From an uncultured Clostridia bacterium (GTDB lineage: Bacteria > Bacillota > Clostridia > Lachnospirales > Lachnospiraceae): a stretch of 8,430 bases of DNA. This document shows, piece after piece, positions 1 to 6,627 of this stretch. The translations under genes were made by a program, and so were the position numbers. Positions within the stretch are counted from its first letter, which is position 1. Every line of letters begins with the position of its first letter. The DNA lies in the NCBI GenBank assembly GCA_945622055.1, contig CALZBV010000099.1, positions 1 to 8,430 on the forward strand, written 5' to 3'. A model generated the notes under the pieces. The model saw only the letters and a program-made list of their open reading frames with translations, was not told where the DNA came from and searched no databases.

Positions 1-336
1 ATCAATTACCTTGATCGATACACGCTTTGTTTCCTCGTGATAAGAAAACTCACATTTCGTCTTGGAATGACGCATGGTCTGATTCGCATGCTCTACTGCA
101 TTCTTCAGCTTTCTGCTGTCATTTTCATCCGGCAGTTTCGGTTCCTGCTGTCCCGGCTGAACGCCCTGCCGCCCCGGTATCGCCACCTGCGACTGTACCT
201 TTGGCTTTTGTACCCCGGTCTGCTCCGGTCCTCCCGTCTGTGTATCCACCTGCTTCGGTCTGAAGTCCGTCCGCACTGCCGCGCTGTCTGTCGCATAAGC
301 AGAACCGTTTATTCTTGCTCCGTTATCAATCATCAT
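1..336 (-). CDS. flaG: FlaG family flagellar protein, N-terminal 112 residues (runs off left edge)
   Basis: Read on the minus strand from ATG at 336, this frame has no stop and reaches the window edge after exactly 112 codons, so the 3' end is missing. Residues about 1-75 are a low-complexity linker rich in Gln, Pro and Gly. From about residue 80 the FlaG domain begins: a helix with KLKNAVEHAN, then a strand with CEFSYHEETKRVSIKVID, matching the family pattern (L..AVE.aN followed by leFsyhE.tkri.VkViD). The usual continuation (TgEVIReIPpEk) would lie outside. FlaG proteins are small, poorly understood modulators of filament length or assembly, usually next to fliD/fliS. The start is supported by GGAGG seven bases upstream; a second ATG at 333 is the alternative. 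It has its own sigma-D promoter and terminator-insulated leader, so it probably heads the next operon. Family assignment is from motif recognition. Confidence 0.86.
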   Translation of the reverse strand, partial: MMIDNGARINGSAYATDSAAVRTDFRPKQVDTQTGGPEQTGVQKPKVQSQVAIPGRQGVQPGQQEPKLPDENDSRKLKNAVEHANQTMRHSKTKCEFSYHEETKRVSIKVID

Positions 337-342
337 ACCCGC

Positions 343-348
343 ACCTCC
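343..348 (-). promoter_or_regulatory. Ribosome binding site of flaG (GGAGGT)
   Basis: GGAGG lies seven bases before the ATG at 336 and so favours that start over the ATG at 333. The site contains a GGA motif, the core recognised by CsrA, and is the last of seven such motifs in this leader. Confidence 0.75.
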
Positions 349-423
349 GTGTTCCTGTATCACTGTGGTCTTTCACGTTCCTGTCCGAAATCTCTTCCTT
401 GTTATTCCGGTCCTCTGTTATAG

Positions 424-451
424 TTATCGGACAAAAAAAGTGAAAAGTTTA
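424..451 (-). promoter_or_regulatory. Sigma-D (sigma-28/FliA-type) promoter of flaG
   Basis: On the minus strand TAAACTTT (451-444), 12 bases, then TCCGATAA (431-424). The sigma-28 family consensus is TAAAGTTT, 11 bases, GCCGATAA, so the boxes match at 7 of 8 and 7 of 8 positions with a spacer one base longer. The flgM promoter in this same window has the identical spacing (TTAAGTTT, 12 bases, TCCGATAT), which supports both. The -35 box sits in the 3' arm of the csrA terminator and the spacer is largely the terminator T-tract. The predicted start is near 417, giving a leader of about 80 bases. Confidence 0.75.
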
Positions 452-472
452 TACCACGATAAACTTTTCACT
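432..472 (-). terminator. Rho-independent terminator after csrA
   Basis: A perfect 14-bp inverted repeat (439-452 with 459-472; arm AGTGAAAAGTTTAT) encloses a six-base loop. On the minus strand it is followed by an uninterrupted run of T down to 433. It lies about 50 bases past the csrA stop and marks the end of the flgM-to-csrA operon. On the plus strand the same hairpin is followed by CTGATTTTT, so weak bidirectional activity is possible. Confidence 0.93.
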
Positions 473-524
473 CTGATTTTTAAGAAAATAGGTGTTTTGA
501 AAAACTGTCTGTAAAGGCTTTTCC

Positions 525-743
525 TTAAAACAGCTTCTTTAATACCTCCGGAGAAGTTTCGGCAGAAACTGCCTCCTGGTTTGCTTCCTGAATCTGGGCA
601 TAGATTTCCTTGCGGTAGAGAGGAACCGACTTCGGTGCATTAATTCCGATTTTCACCTGCTCGCCTTTGATTTCAAGGATTGTTATCTCAATATCATGTC
701 CAATCATAATGGACTCATTTACTTTTCTCGACAGGGCCAGCAT
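525..743 (-). CDS. csrA: Carbon storage regulator CsrA (RNA-binding translational regulator)
   Basis: A full-length 72-residue CsrA. It is a homodimer that binds GGA motifs in mRNA leaders and blocks ribosome access; in Bacillus subtilis its main target is flagellin mRNA and it is sequestered by FliW. Key residues are visible: the N-terminal strand MLALSRK with L4 and R6, the GINAPKSV turn at 33-40, and R44 in LYRKEIY, the residue essential for RNA contact in the family. N55 (in EANQEA) corresponds to the Asn reported as needed for FliW binding in B. subtilis. A C-terminal tail of about 17 residues follows the helix, as in other Gram-positive CsrA proteins. ATG at 743 lies two bases after the fliW TAA, and its ribosome binding site (AAAGGGGG) is inside the last fliW codons, so translation is probably coupled. 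It is the last gene before a strong terminator. Confidence 0.98.
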   Translation of the reverse strand: MLALSRKVNESIMIGHDIEITILEIKGEQVKIGINAPKSVPLYRKEIYAQIQEANQEAVSAETSPEVLKKLF

Positions 744-745
744 AC

Positions 746-1210
746 TTATTCCCCCTTTGCTTCTTTGCTCTTTTTCACCTGCTCATAAATGTTGTACTTA
801 ATCACATAATCCGGATTCTCTGCGATAATCTGGCAGCCCTTTCTCGTTTCCGCATTGATTACGAGCGGTGCCTTCAGGTTCGCAGACATCTTCGTGATAT
901 CGGACGGTACACTAAGCGTAAGAAGAATGAGCATATTATCTTCGGTAAGTTCACCAAGCGGCAGCAGCACCTCATCCTCTACAATCGGGTTATAGTCCGC
1001 ATATACGGCAAGAGGACTGATTACCGGAAGAGAAAGCTCCGGCATATCAAGGCTCTGTAACCAGGAAATCACATTGTTTCCCTCGTCCTCGTTGTTATAA
1101 AGAATGGTGTAGCGCTTGCAATCCTCGAAACCAATCAGACCATCGTCAAAAGTGATGATTTTATTCTCATCCAGATCGATTTCTCCAAAATGTCTTGTCT
1201 GTACTAACAT
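746..1210 (-). CDS. fliW: Flagellar assembly factor FliW (CsrA antagonist)
   Basis: A 154-residue protein of normal FliW length. In B. subtilis FliW binds either flagellin or CsrA; when flagellin is exported, freed FliW captures CsrA and relieves repression, forming a partner-switching homeostatic loop. Family signatures seen here are the opening strand LVQTRHFGEIDLDENKIITFDDGLIGFE (given in part: GEIDLD, then ITFDDGLIGFED), the SWLQSLDMPELSLPVISP block at about 49-66, and LKAPLVINAETRKGCQII at about 112-130, followed by a basic, charged tail. ATG at 1210 follows AGGAG with a seven-base gap. The gene is 123 bp from flgL and overlaps the csrA ribosome binding site. No B. subtilis yviE-like gene intervenes between flgL and fliW. 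The partner CsrA retains the Asn55 interaction residue, so the switch is probably intact. Confidence 0.97.
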   Translation of the reverse strand: MLVQTRHFGEIDLDENKIITFDDGLIGFEDCKRYTILYNNEDEGNNVISWLQSLDMPELSLPVISPLAVYADYNPIVEDEVLLPLGELTEDNMLILLTLSVPSDITKMSANLKAPLVINAETRKGCQIIAENPDYVIKYNIYEQVKKSKEAKGE

Positions 1211-1333
1211 TTTTGTTCTCCTTTCTTTTTTAACCTCGGTTCGTGCCTTCTATTCTCATGGAACACCTAAGAAAGCACGGACGAATTCATTATTTTCCGG
1301 AAACGTCTGCCAAATGCTTTCAGCAGAGCTTCC

Positions 1334-2821
1334 CTAAATAAAATCCAGCAATGATGTCTGCACCAGCTTGGATGCTGCAGACAAAGACGATTTGTAGAGT
1401 GTTTCCAGGGAATTATACTTAATAATTGTATCCACCAGGTCCACATCCTCATTGCATGACAGCAGATCCTCAAAATCAACCTCCTGATCTTCCAGCCGGC
1501 TCTGCGTCAGCTGGAGACGATTGTAACGTCCTCCAAGGTCAGACATAGCCACATTTACCTTATCCTGCATTGCCGCGGTATCGGTAAGCCCTCCGGCGAA
1601 CGCCGCCTGCATAATATCCGTGCGAAGTGTGAACTCTGATTCCAGCTGTTCGGAAATCTGATTCAGGGCTTTTCTCTGATCCTCCGTCAGATTTTGGTCC
1701 TCCAGCAGCTTCTTCACCTCATCCATTTTATTTTCCGTTTCGCGCACATCATTGACCGCATTGATAATATCATCCAGTGCACGTCCGATATCATGTGTAA
1801 ACGCTTCATTTCCCTGCGTATTCACCGTCAGCTTCTGGTTGAAGTTCACCTCATACTGGAGCTGTTGGTCCTGCTTTTCAAAATGAAGCACCTCCGTACC
1901 GTCAGCATTCGTTCTGGTACAATCAAAATAATGCTCCGGGCGAAGCTCATTCACACTAAACTGGGACTTTGTGTAGTTCACTTTAATCTCTTCGGAATTT
2001 CGAAGCTTTTCGTAAACGTTCCTGCCAAAAATCATCTCACCGGTTTCCGCAATGAAATACGCATCATCATCTCCCGGCTGGTATACATCCGCATCCTTTA
2101 ACGACTTCTCCGTAACTGTAAGCGGCTGTGGAATCAGATTTCCCTCCGCATCCTTACTTCCATCCGTATACGTCATGGTAACGCCGCTATCCAGGCCGCC
2201 GTACGCAAGACGCATGCGGTACATCTGAATCTGATTCGGCATTGTTTTGTCGAAGGAAAGCGGGTCATTCTTATCAAACTTAGAAAGCTCGACCTGATTC
2301 ACAATCTTGGACTCCGTCGTAATCGCCTTGCCATTCAGCGGCTCCGTGATTTCGTACGTATAGTCCTTGCATTCCTTATCAAACACAAGCGGAGTATCCG
2401 TCTTAAATCCGGAGAACACATATCTTCCGGCGTAGTTGCTGTTCCCTTCCTGGTAAATCTGCTGCTTCAACTCCGTAAGGTTCGTCACAATACTGTCACG
2501 GTCCTTTGCCGTCAGCGGATCATTTGCACCCTGATTGCAGTACGTATTCATCTTCCGGAGAATCTCATTTACCACCCCAAGGGAGCCTTCGGTCGTATCC
2601 ATCCATGCAAGCGCATCCGGAATGTTTTTTTCCACATACTGGTTAAGCTCAGACAGATTGGTTCGCAGCTTCAGCGCACGCACGGCAACAATCGGGTCAT
2701 CCGACGGCTTCTGAATCTTTTTTCCGGTGGAGTATTGATTTTCCAGCGTAGAAAGCTGGTTTTTATTGCTATTGATGTTGTACATGACATTGTTTGTCAT
2801 CATCTTATTCGTAATTCTCAT
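1334..2821 (-). CDS. flgL: Flagellar hook-associated protein 3 (FlgL, hook-filament junction)
   Basis: FlgL forms the second ring of the hook-filament junction and is exported through the flagellar type III apparatus with help from FlgN. The product is 495 residues, much longer than Bacillus or E. coli FlgL (about 300). Residues 1-140 match the flagellin-like N-terminus: MRITNKMMTNN, coiled-coil helices, GKKIQKPSDDP at about 33-43, and YAGRYVFSGFKT at about 130-141, a FlgL signature. Residues about 150-350 are a large beta-rich insertion that should form a surface domain. The C-terminal helix runs from LGGRYNRLQL to the terminal LLDFI. The ATG at 2821 is chosen because AGGAGG lies nine bases upstream; an in-frame ATG at 2881 would add 20 residues unlike FlgL. 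The stop is TAG, after which the frame stays open for 25 more protein-like codons. Confidence 0.95.
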   Translation of the reverse strand: MRITNKMMTNNVMYNINSNKNQLSTLENQYSTGKKIQKPSDDPIVAVRALKLRTNLSELNQYVEKNIPDALAWMDTTEGSLGVVNEILRKMNTYCNQGANDPLTAKDRDSIVTNLTELKQQIYQEGNSNYAGRYVFSGFKTDTPLVFDKECKDYTYEITEPLNGKAITTESKIVNQVELSKFDKNDPLSFDKTMPNQIQMYRMRLAYGGLDSGVTMTYTDGSKDAEGNLIPQPLTVTEKSLKDADVYQPGDDDAYFIAETGEMIFGRNVYEKLRNSEEIKVNYTKSQFSVNELRPEHYFDCTRTNADGTEVLHFEKQDQQLQYEVNFNQKLTVNTQGNEAFTHDIGRALDDIINAVNDVRETENKMDEVKKLLEDQNLTEDQRKALNQISEQLESEFTLRTDIMQAAFAGGLTDTAAMQDKVNVAMSDLGGRYNRLQLTQSRLEDQEVDFEDLLSCNEDVDLVDTIIKYNSLETLYKSSLSAASKLVQTSLLDFI

Positions 2822-2830
2822 GTACTCTGG

Positions 2831-2838
2831 CCTCCTTT
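2831..2838 (-). promoter_or_regulatory. Ribosome binding site of flgL (AAAGGAGG)
   Basis: AAAGGAGG ends nine bases before ATG 2821 and decides that start over the in-frame ATG at 2881, which would place this site inside the coding region. Confidence 0.85.
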
Positions 2839-2926
2839 TCCCGGAACTGAGAGGGCTGCCGGCAAAGGTGCCGCCACTCATCCGGAGTCTTGCCCCACAT
2901 CTACTATATCGGCTGATTTTCCGGAT

Positions 2927-4771
2927 TTATACACCCATATAATTAATCAATTTATCATAAATTTCATTCATAACCGAAATCACTTTTGCAGAAAGATTGT
3001 ACGCCTGCTGGTAACGCATCAGGTTCATTGCTTCTTCCTCAGTATCAACACCGCTCACGGAAAGTCTCTGGTTGTCAATGGAATTCACCAGATTTTGCTG
3101 GCTCTTTGAAAAATCCTTGGCAGCCTTGGAATCAATCCCCACCTCTGCAACCAAAGTCTGTAAAAACGCTGCCGGCTTACCCTGGCGAAACATCGTCGTA
3201 TCCTTTTTCAGCGCCAGAAGTGCGTCTGCCACATCATAATTTCCCACACCATTCACCACCTCCGAAGCCGCCGCAAACTTTTTTGCATCCTTCTGCAGTT
3301 CACTGTTTACCCGGATATTTTCTGCGGTAATATGATAGTATGAGCTGTAAACTACTGTCGTTCCGTCCGGTTCAAAAGCACCGGTCTGGGAATTAAACGA
3401 ATACGGGTCGTATTCGGTCGCCCCGTCTTTTCCATAGGTTCCCATGCGGTATTCCTGTCCGCTTACTTTATTTGCTCCGACAAAGAAATCCAGACCCGAC
3501 TCTCCATTCAAATCTTTTCCGGATTTGTGGATTTCGTTGAACTTTCTTGCATAAGTACGTAAAAACTCGTTCATCTGGGCCATGTAGTACGGAACACCCT
3601 TATAATCCACACATCGACCGATTCCGGACGGCTCCTCCTCCGCATTGGCACGAACCGGCTCCTTTAAGAAAAACTCACAGGTATATCCCCCGGTGACTTT
3701 ATCAACAGAAACCTCAAAGGCTTCATATTCGTATTTTACCGTTCCAACGACAATTTCGCCGCTTTCCGGAATGTTCAACTTTGTCTCGTCTTTGACCGTC
3801 ATATTTTTCATGACAACCGAGTGCATGCCGACATACGCCGTTACGGTTCCCTGCAGATTATCTGCATTGTTACCGTCACGTACCTCAAAAAGAGCCTTAA
3901 TGCTGCCCGTCTGTGTCGGTGCATACGGGTTGAACTGCTGCCCGTTGTCCCAGACAATATCATACAGACCGTCTGCATCCGTCTGGTTATTCCGGTTTGC
4001 ACGCGGTTTTACCGAAAGCAGATGCGTGTCATACGTGTCCACAAGCGTCTGACCATCAACCTTTACAACATAGTCCTTTAACCCGACAACGCCGTTTGGT
4101 GTTTCCTCCACCGATACATTGATAATCGAGGAAAGCTCATCTACCAGCACATTTCTCTGGTCCCTGAGATCATTGGCATTCGTTCCTCCAATCTCAACCA
4201 CGTTAATCTGCTTCGTCAGAGAAGCAATCTCTGCCGCAATCGCATTGACACGGTTTACCTGATTCTTAATCTCAAAGTTACAGTCCTCCTGTGTTTCCTT
4301 CAGGTTCGTAAATAAGGAGTTGAAATACTCACAAAAGCTCTGGGCAACATTTGTTACCTGGTTTCTGACCGTAAGATTCGCAGGGTCCTTTCCCAGCTCC
4401 TGAAGCGTGTCATACATCTTATCGAATGTCGTCGTAAAGCCCTGCAGCTGAATCTCATTCAGATAACCTTCAATCTGGGACATATAGTTTTCCTTCGTGG
4501 CATAGCTGCCGTAAATGGAATTATTATTTCTGTATTTTTCATCGTAGTACTGGCTTCTGGTCTGACGAATCTGCGTCACATCCACGCCGGTGCCAATCAT
4601 ACCGTTCCGGCCGTTGGTGCGAAGTGCATTTGCTGCCTTCTGGTCCACCACCTGACGTGTAAATCCCTTCGTCTCAACATTTGCAATATTATGTGCAGTT
4701 GTATTTAAGCCACCCTGCGCCGTATATAATCCGGATTTTCCGATATCAAGACCAAAAAACGTAGACGGCAT
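2927..4771 (-). CDS. flgK: Flagellar hook-associated protein 1 (FlgK), second copy
   Basis: HAP1 forms the first ring of the hook-filament junction. This 614-residue protein has the rod/hook-type N-terminus (GLDIGKSGLYTAQGGLNTTA, then HNIANVETKGFTRQ at about 27-40), the FlgK block NANDLRDQRNVLVDELSSII at about 198-217, and the C-terminal helix with SIDNQRLSVSGVDTEEE then LMRYQQAYNLSAKVISVMNEI in the last 55 residues. A central beta-rich segment (about 300-385) carries the variable surface domain. It is longer than B. subtilis FlgK (about 507). The start ATG 4771 follows GGAAG with an eight-base gap. It sits 84 bp after another flgK gene; the two differ greatly in sequence but share the N- and C-terminal FlgK signatures. 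This copy looks the more canonical of the two. The two could form a mixed ring or be used at different stages, which is inference. Confidence 0.93.
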   Translation of the reverse strand: MPSTFFGLDIGKSGLYTAQGGLNTTAHNIANVETKGFTRQVVDQKAANALRTNGRNGMIGTGVDVTQIRQTRSQYYDEKYRNNNSIYGSYATKENYMSQIEGYLNEIQLQGFTTTFDKMYDTLQELGKDPANLTVRNQVTNVAQSFCEYFNSLFTNLKETQEDCNFEIKNQVNRVNAIAAEIASLTKQINVVEIGGTNANDLRDQRNVLVDELSSIINVSVEETPNGVVGLKDYVVKVDGQTLVDTYDTHLLSVKPRANRNNQTDADGLYDIVWDNGQQFNPYAPTQTGSIKALFEVRDGNNADNLQGTVTAYVGMHSVVMKNMTVKDETKLNIPESGEIVVGTVKYEYEAFEVSVDKVTGGYTCEFFLKEPVRANAEEEPSGIGRCVDYKGVPYYMAQMNEFLRTYARKFNEIHKSGKDLNGESGLDFFVGANKVSGQEYRMGTYGKDGATEYDPYSFNSQTGAFEPDGTTVVYSSYYHITAENIRVNSELQKDAKKFAAASEVVNGVGNYDVADALLALKKDTTMFRQGKPAAFLQTLVAEVGIDSKAAKDFSKSQQNLVNSIDNQRLSVSGVDTEEEAMNLMRYQQAYNLSAKVISVMNEIYDKLINYMGV

Positions 4772-4816
4772 AATTCACACTTCCTTCCTGTATAATGGAC
4801 CTTCGTTTTTATTCAG

Positions 4817-4846
4817 GGTATCCGGCACGCAAGCGTGCCAGACACC
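4817..4846 (-). repeat. Palindromic hairpin between the two flgK genes
   Basis: The minus-strand RNA would read GGTGTC, T, GGCACGC, TT, GCGTGCC, G, GATACC, forming a 13-bp stem with one G-U pair and one internal mismatch. It is followed by CTGAATAAAAACG rather than a T-run, so it is not a convincing terminator for the operon. On the plus strand it is followed by only TTTT. It may stabilise or mark a processing site in the operon mRNA, or be a dispersed REP-like element; the sequence does not decide. Confidence 0.7.
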
Positions 4847-4855
4847 TTTTCTTCA

Positions 4856-6610
4856 TCATGCGCCAAGCGCGGTAATAAGACTCTCTAACATCTCACTGAC
4901 CACATTTACATAACGTGCCGAAGCATTGTACGCATGCTGGTATTTAATCAGGTGCGTCAGCTCCTCATCAGTAGAAACTGCCATAACCTCCAGTCTCCGG
5001 TTATCAATGCTGTTTGTCATTGCTTCCTGCGTTTCTGCAATCGTCCTGTACTTCTCACCCCTGGTTCCAAGCTCCCCAATCAGTGCGGTATAGTAATTAT
5101 TAAAGTTATTGTAGCTTAACTCATTCGGATTCAGTGTCGCAAAATCTGCCTGCCATGCCGAAAGAATGTCCGCTGCCACATCAATATCAAAATCACCGGT
5201 ATTGGTGTTCTTTGAAAGCGGAATCTTCGAACGATCCTTCATAATCTCCGGATTTACCTCAATCTCTCCCAAAGTATACAAAGAGTAGTTGTCCGAAGGG
5301 TCCTCCTCATTGTAAATTCTTACCCAGCCGGTGGAACCGTCCGCAAAGGTAACCTTCTGGCTCTCCTGGTAACGGCTCATGGATTTTCTGGAAAACAGCT
5401 CCACACCCATGGTCTTATCCGCATCCATTCCGACGCCGGCCTTTTCTTCATCCAGAATTTTTACAACCTTTCCGCTCTCTAACATTACTTCCTTGTTCGG
5501 GCAGAGAATATCATTGATTGTCGTAACAATTCCGTGAATCAGCTGGTCAAACTGTGCCTGTGTTGCCATTACCACGGAATCCTTGATATCCTTGTTATAC
5601 TTTTTCGCTTCAACACTAAAGCGGTCCTTTGCTTCTTCATAGGTCACTTCATCCGGATAATCCTCCCGAAGCGGAGCCTTCGGGATATCCGTAAACTTAC
5701 CCACCTTACGTCCTCTCGCCATAACGATTCCCTTTAAGGAACCGATATCGGTATCATCTACCGAGTTTGGAGAACGGTCAAAATGAAATACCTCTGCATT
5801 ACCATAAGACGGCCAGTATGGCACCAGCATCTCGGAATCCTCGGAAATAAACCTGGTTGACATATGAAATACCAGATCCTCAGTTACAAACGGAACCGAC
5901 TCGGCACGAACCGTAACCTTTCCGTCAATTTCCTCTTTATACCGAATCTCAATCAGACCGCCAAGCTCATCCAGCAGCTGATTCCGTTCATCTCTCAAAT
6001 CATTGGCATGTTCTCTTTTATTGCATTCGTAAAACGAAATCTTGTTGTTCAGCTCATGAATCCGGTCGCCGATTTCATTGATGCGGTCCGTCTTGGACTG
6101 AATCTGGGAATTCAAATCCACCTGGTAGGTCTGAATCTGTTCAAAAATTGTCTCCGCATGCTGTACAAAAGTCACCGCATCCTGAATCAGAGTCGCACGA
6201 TTTACGATGCTGTCCGGTTCCTTTGCAAGCTCCTGCAAGGTAACCCAGAATTCCTTAATGGAATTTTGGAACTGGACCCCTTCCAGCTCACCCATAACCT
6301 CCTGCATCTCATCCGCTGCCTCAAACTGTGCTGCATAAAAGCCCTGACGTCCGGACTCCCTGCGATAGGACTGGTCCAGAAACATATCACGGACCTGGCG
6401 CACCACCTGTGTATCAGTACCAAGTCCAATCTGAAAGGAAGAAATATTATTTCTTCCGGCATTACTGTATCCAAAATCCGTCATCAGTGTCTGCTGTCTG
6501 ACGTAACCCGGAGTTTCCGCATTGGTCAGGTTGTGTGCGGTTGCATTGAGTGCATTCGGACTGGTCGTAAGTCCCGAAACTCCGACATATAAAGCATTCA
6601 TAAGTCCCAT
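4856..6610 (-). CDS. flgK: Flagellar hook-associated protein 1 (FlgK), first copy
   Basis: A 584-residue HAP1 paralogue. The N-terminus has MGLMNALYVGVSGLTTSPNA followed by LNATAHNLTNAETPGYVRQQ at about 21-40, the conserved rod/hook/HAP1 motif. NDLRDERNQLLDELGGLIEI at about 203-222 is the FlgK block, and the C-terminal 51 residues (SIDNRRLEVMAVSTDEE, then LIKYQHAYNASARYVNVVSEM) form the closing helix. The middle (about 260-480) is charged and variable. The frame is open upstream to 6832, which would add 74 residues, but those codons come entirely from the tandem repeat; ATG 6610 is chosen because AGGAGG is eight bases before it and homology begins there. ATG 6601 is a less likely alternative. 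It lies between flgN (its expected chaperone) and a second flgK. Which copy is the main HAP1 cannot be told from sequence. Confidence 0.92.
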   Translation of the reverse strand: MGLMNALYVGVSGLTTSPNALNATAHNLTNAETPGYVRQQTLMTDFGYSNAGRNNISSFQIGLGTDTQVVRQVRDMFLDQSYRRESGRQGFYAAQFEAADEMQEVMGELEGVQFQNSIKEFWVTLQELAKEPDSIVNRATLIQDAVTFVQHAETIFEQIQTYQVDLNSQIQSKTDRINEIGDRIHELNNKISFYECNKREHANDLRDERNQLLDELGGLIEIRYKEEIDGKVTVRAESVPFVTEDLVFHMSTRFISEDSEMLVPYWPSYGNAEVFHFDRSPNSVDDTDIGSLKGIVMARGRKVGKFTDIPKAPLREDYPDEVTYEEAKDRFSVEAKKYNKDIKDSVVMATQAQFDQLIHGIVTTINDILCPNKEVMLESGKVVKILDEEKAGVGMDADKTMGVELFSRKSMSRYQESQKVTFADGSTGWVRIYNEEDPSDNYSLYTLGEIEVNPEIMKDRSKIPLSKNTNTGDFDIDVAADILSAWQADFATLNPNELSYNNFNNYYTALIGELGTRGEKYRTIAETQEAMTNSIDNRRLEVMAVSTDEELTHLIKYQHAYNASARYVNVVSEMLESLITALGA

Positions 6611-6618
6611 CTGCGGTT

Positions 6619-6624
6619 CCTCCT
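6619..6624 (-). promoter_or_regulatory. Ribosome binding site of first flgK (AGGAGG)
   Basis: A perfect AGGAGG eight bases before ATG 6610. It decides the start against a 74-codon in-frame extension that runs through repeat DNA with no flagellar homology. Confidence 0.88.
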
Positions 6625-6627
6625 CTC

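Noticed and set aside
37..423. A 128-codon plus-strand frame opposite flaG.
   Set aside because: The minus strand encodes a recognisable FlaG with a ribosome binding site and promoter; the plus frame is Arg/Cys/Leu-rich shadow sequence.
473..524. A small AAGG/CCTT hairpin in the stretch between the csrA stop and its terminator.
   Set aside because: Four base pairs only; no support for a functional element.
2906..2929. GCCGATAT, a perfect sigma-D -10 box on the minus strand at 2913-2906, with TAAA at 2929-2926, upstream of flgL.
   Set aside because: The TAAA is only 12 bases from the -10, four short of the spacing of the two good promoters here, and the correctly spaced position holds no -35 match. 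Probably chance, though a weak internal flgL promoter is not excluded.
4789..4796. TGTATAAT on the plus strand between the flgK genes, resembling an extended -10.
   Set aside because: There is no spacer base between TG and TATAAT, no convincing -35 was seen, and no plus-strand gene follows.
5864..6592. A 242-codon open frame on the plus strand, antisense to the first flgK.
   Set aside because: It lies entirely within flgK, has no recognisable domain or good ribosome binding site, and its composition is what an antisense frame of a coding region gives.
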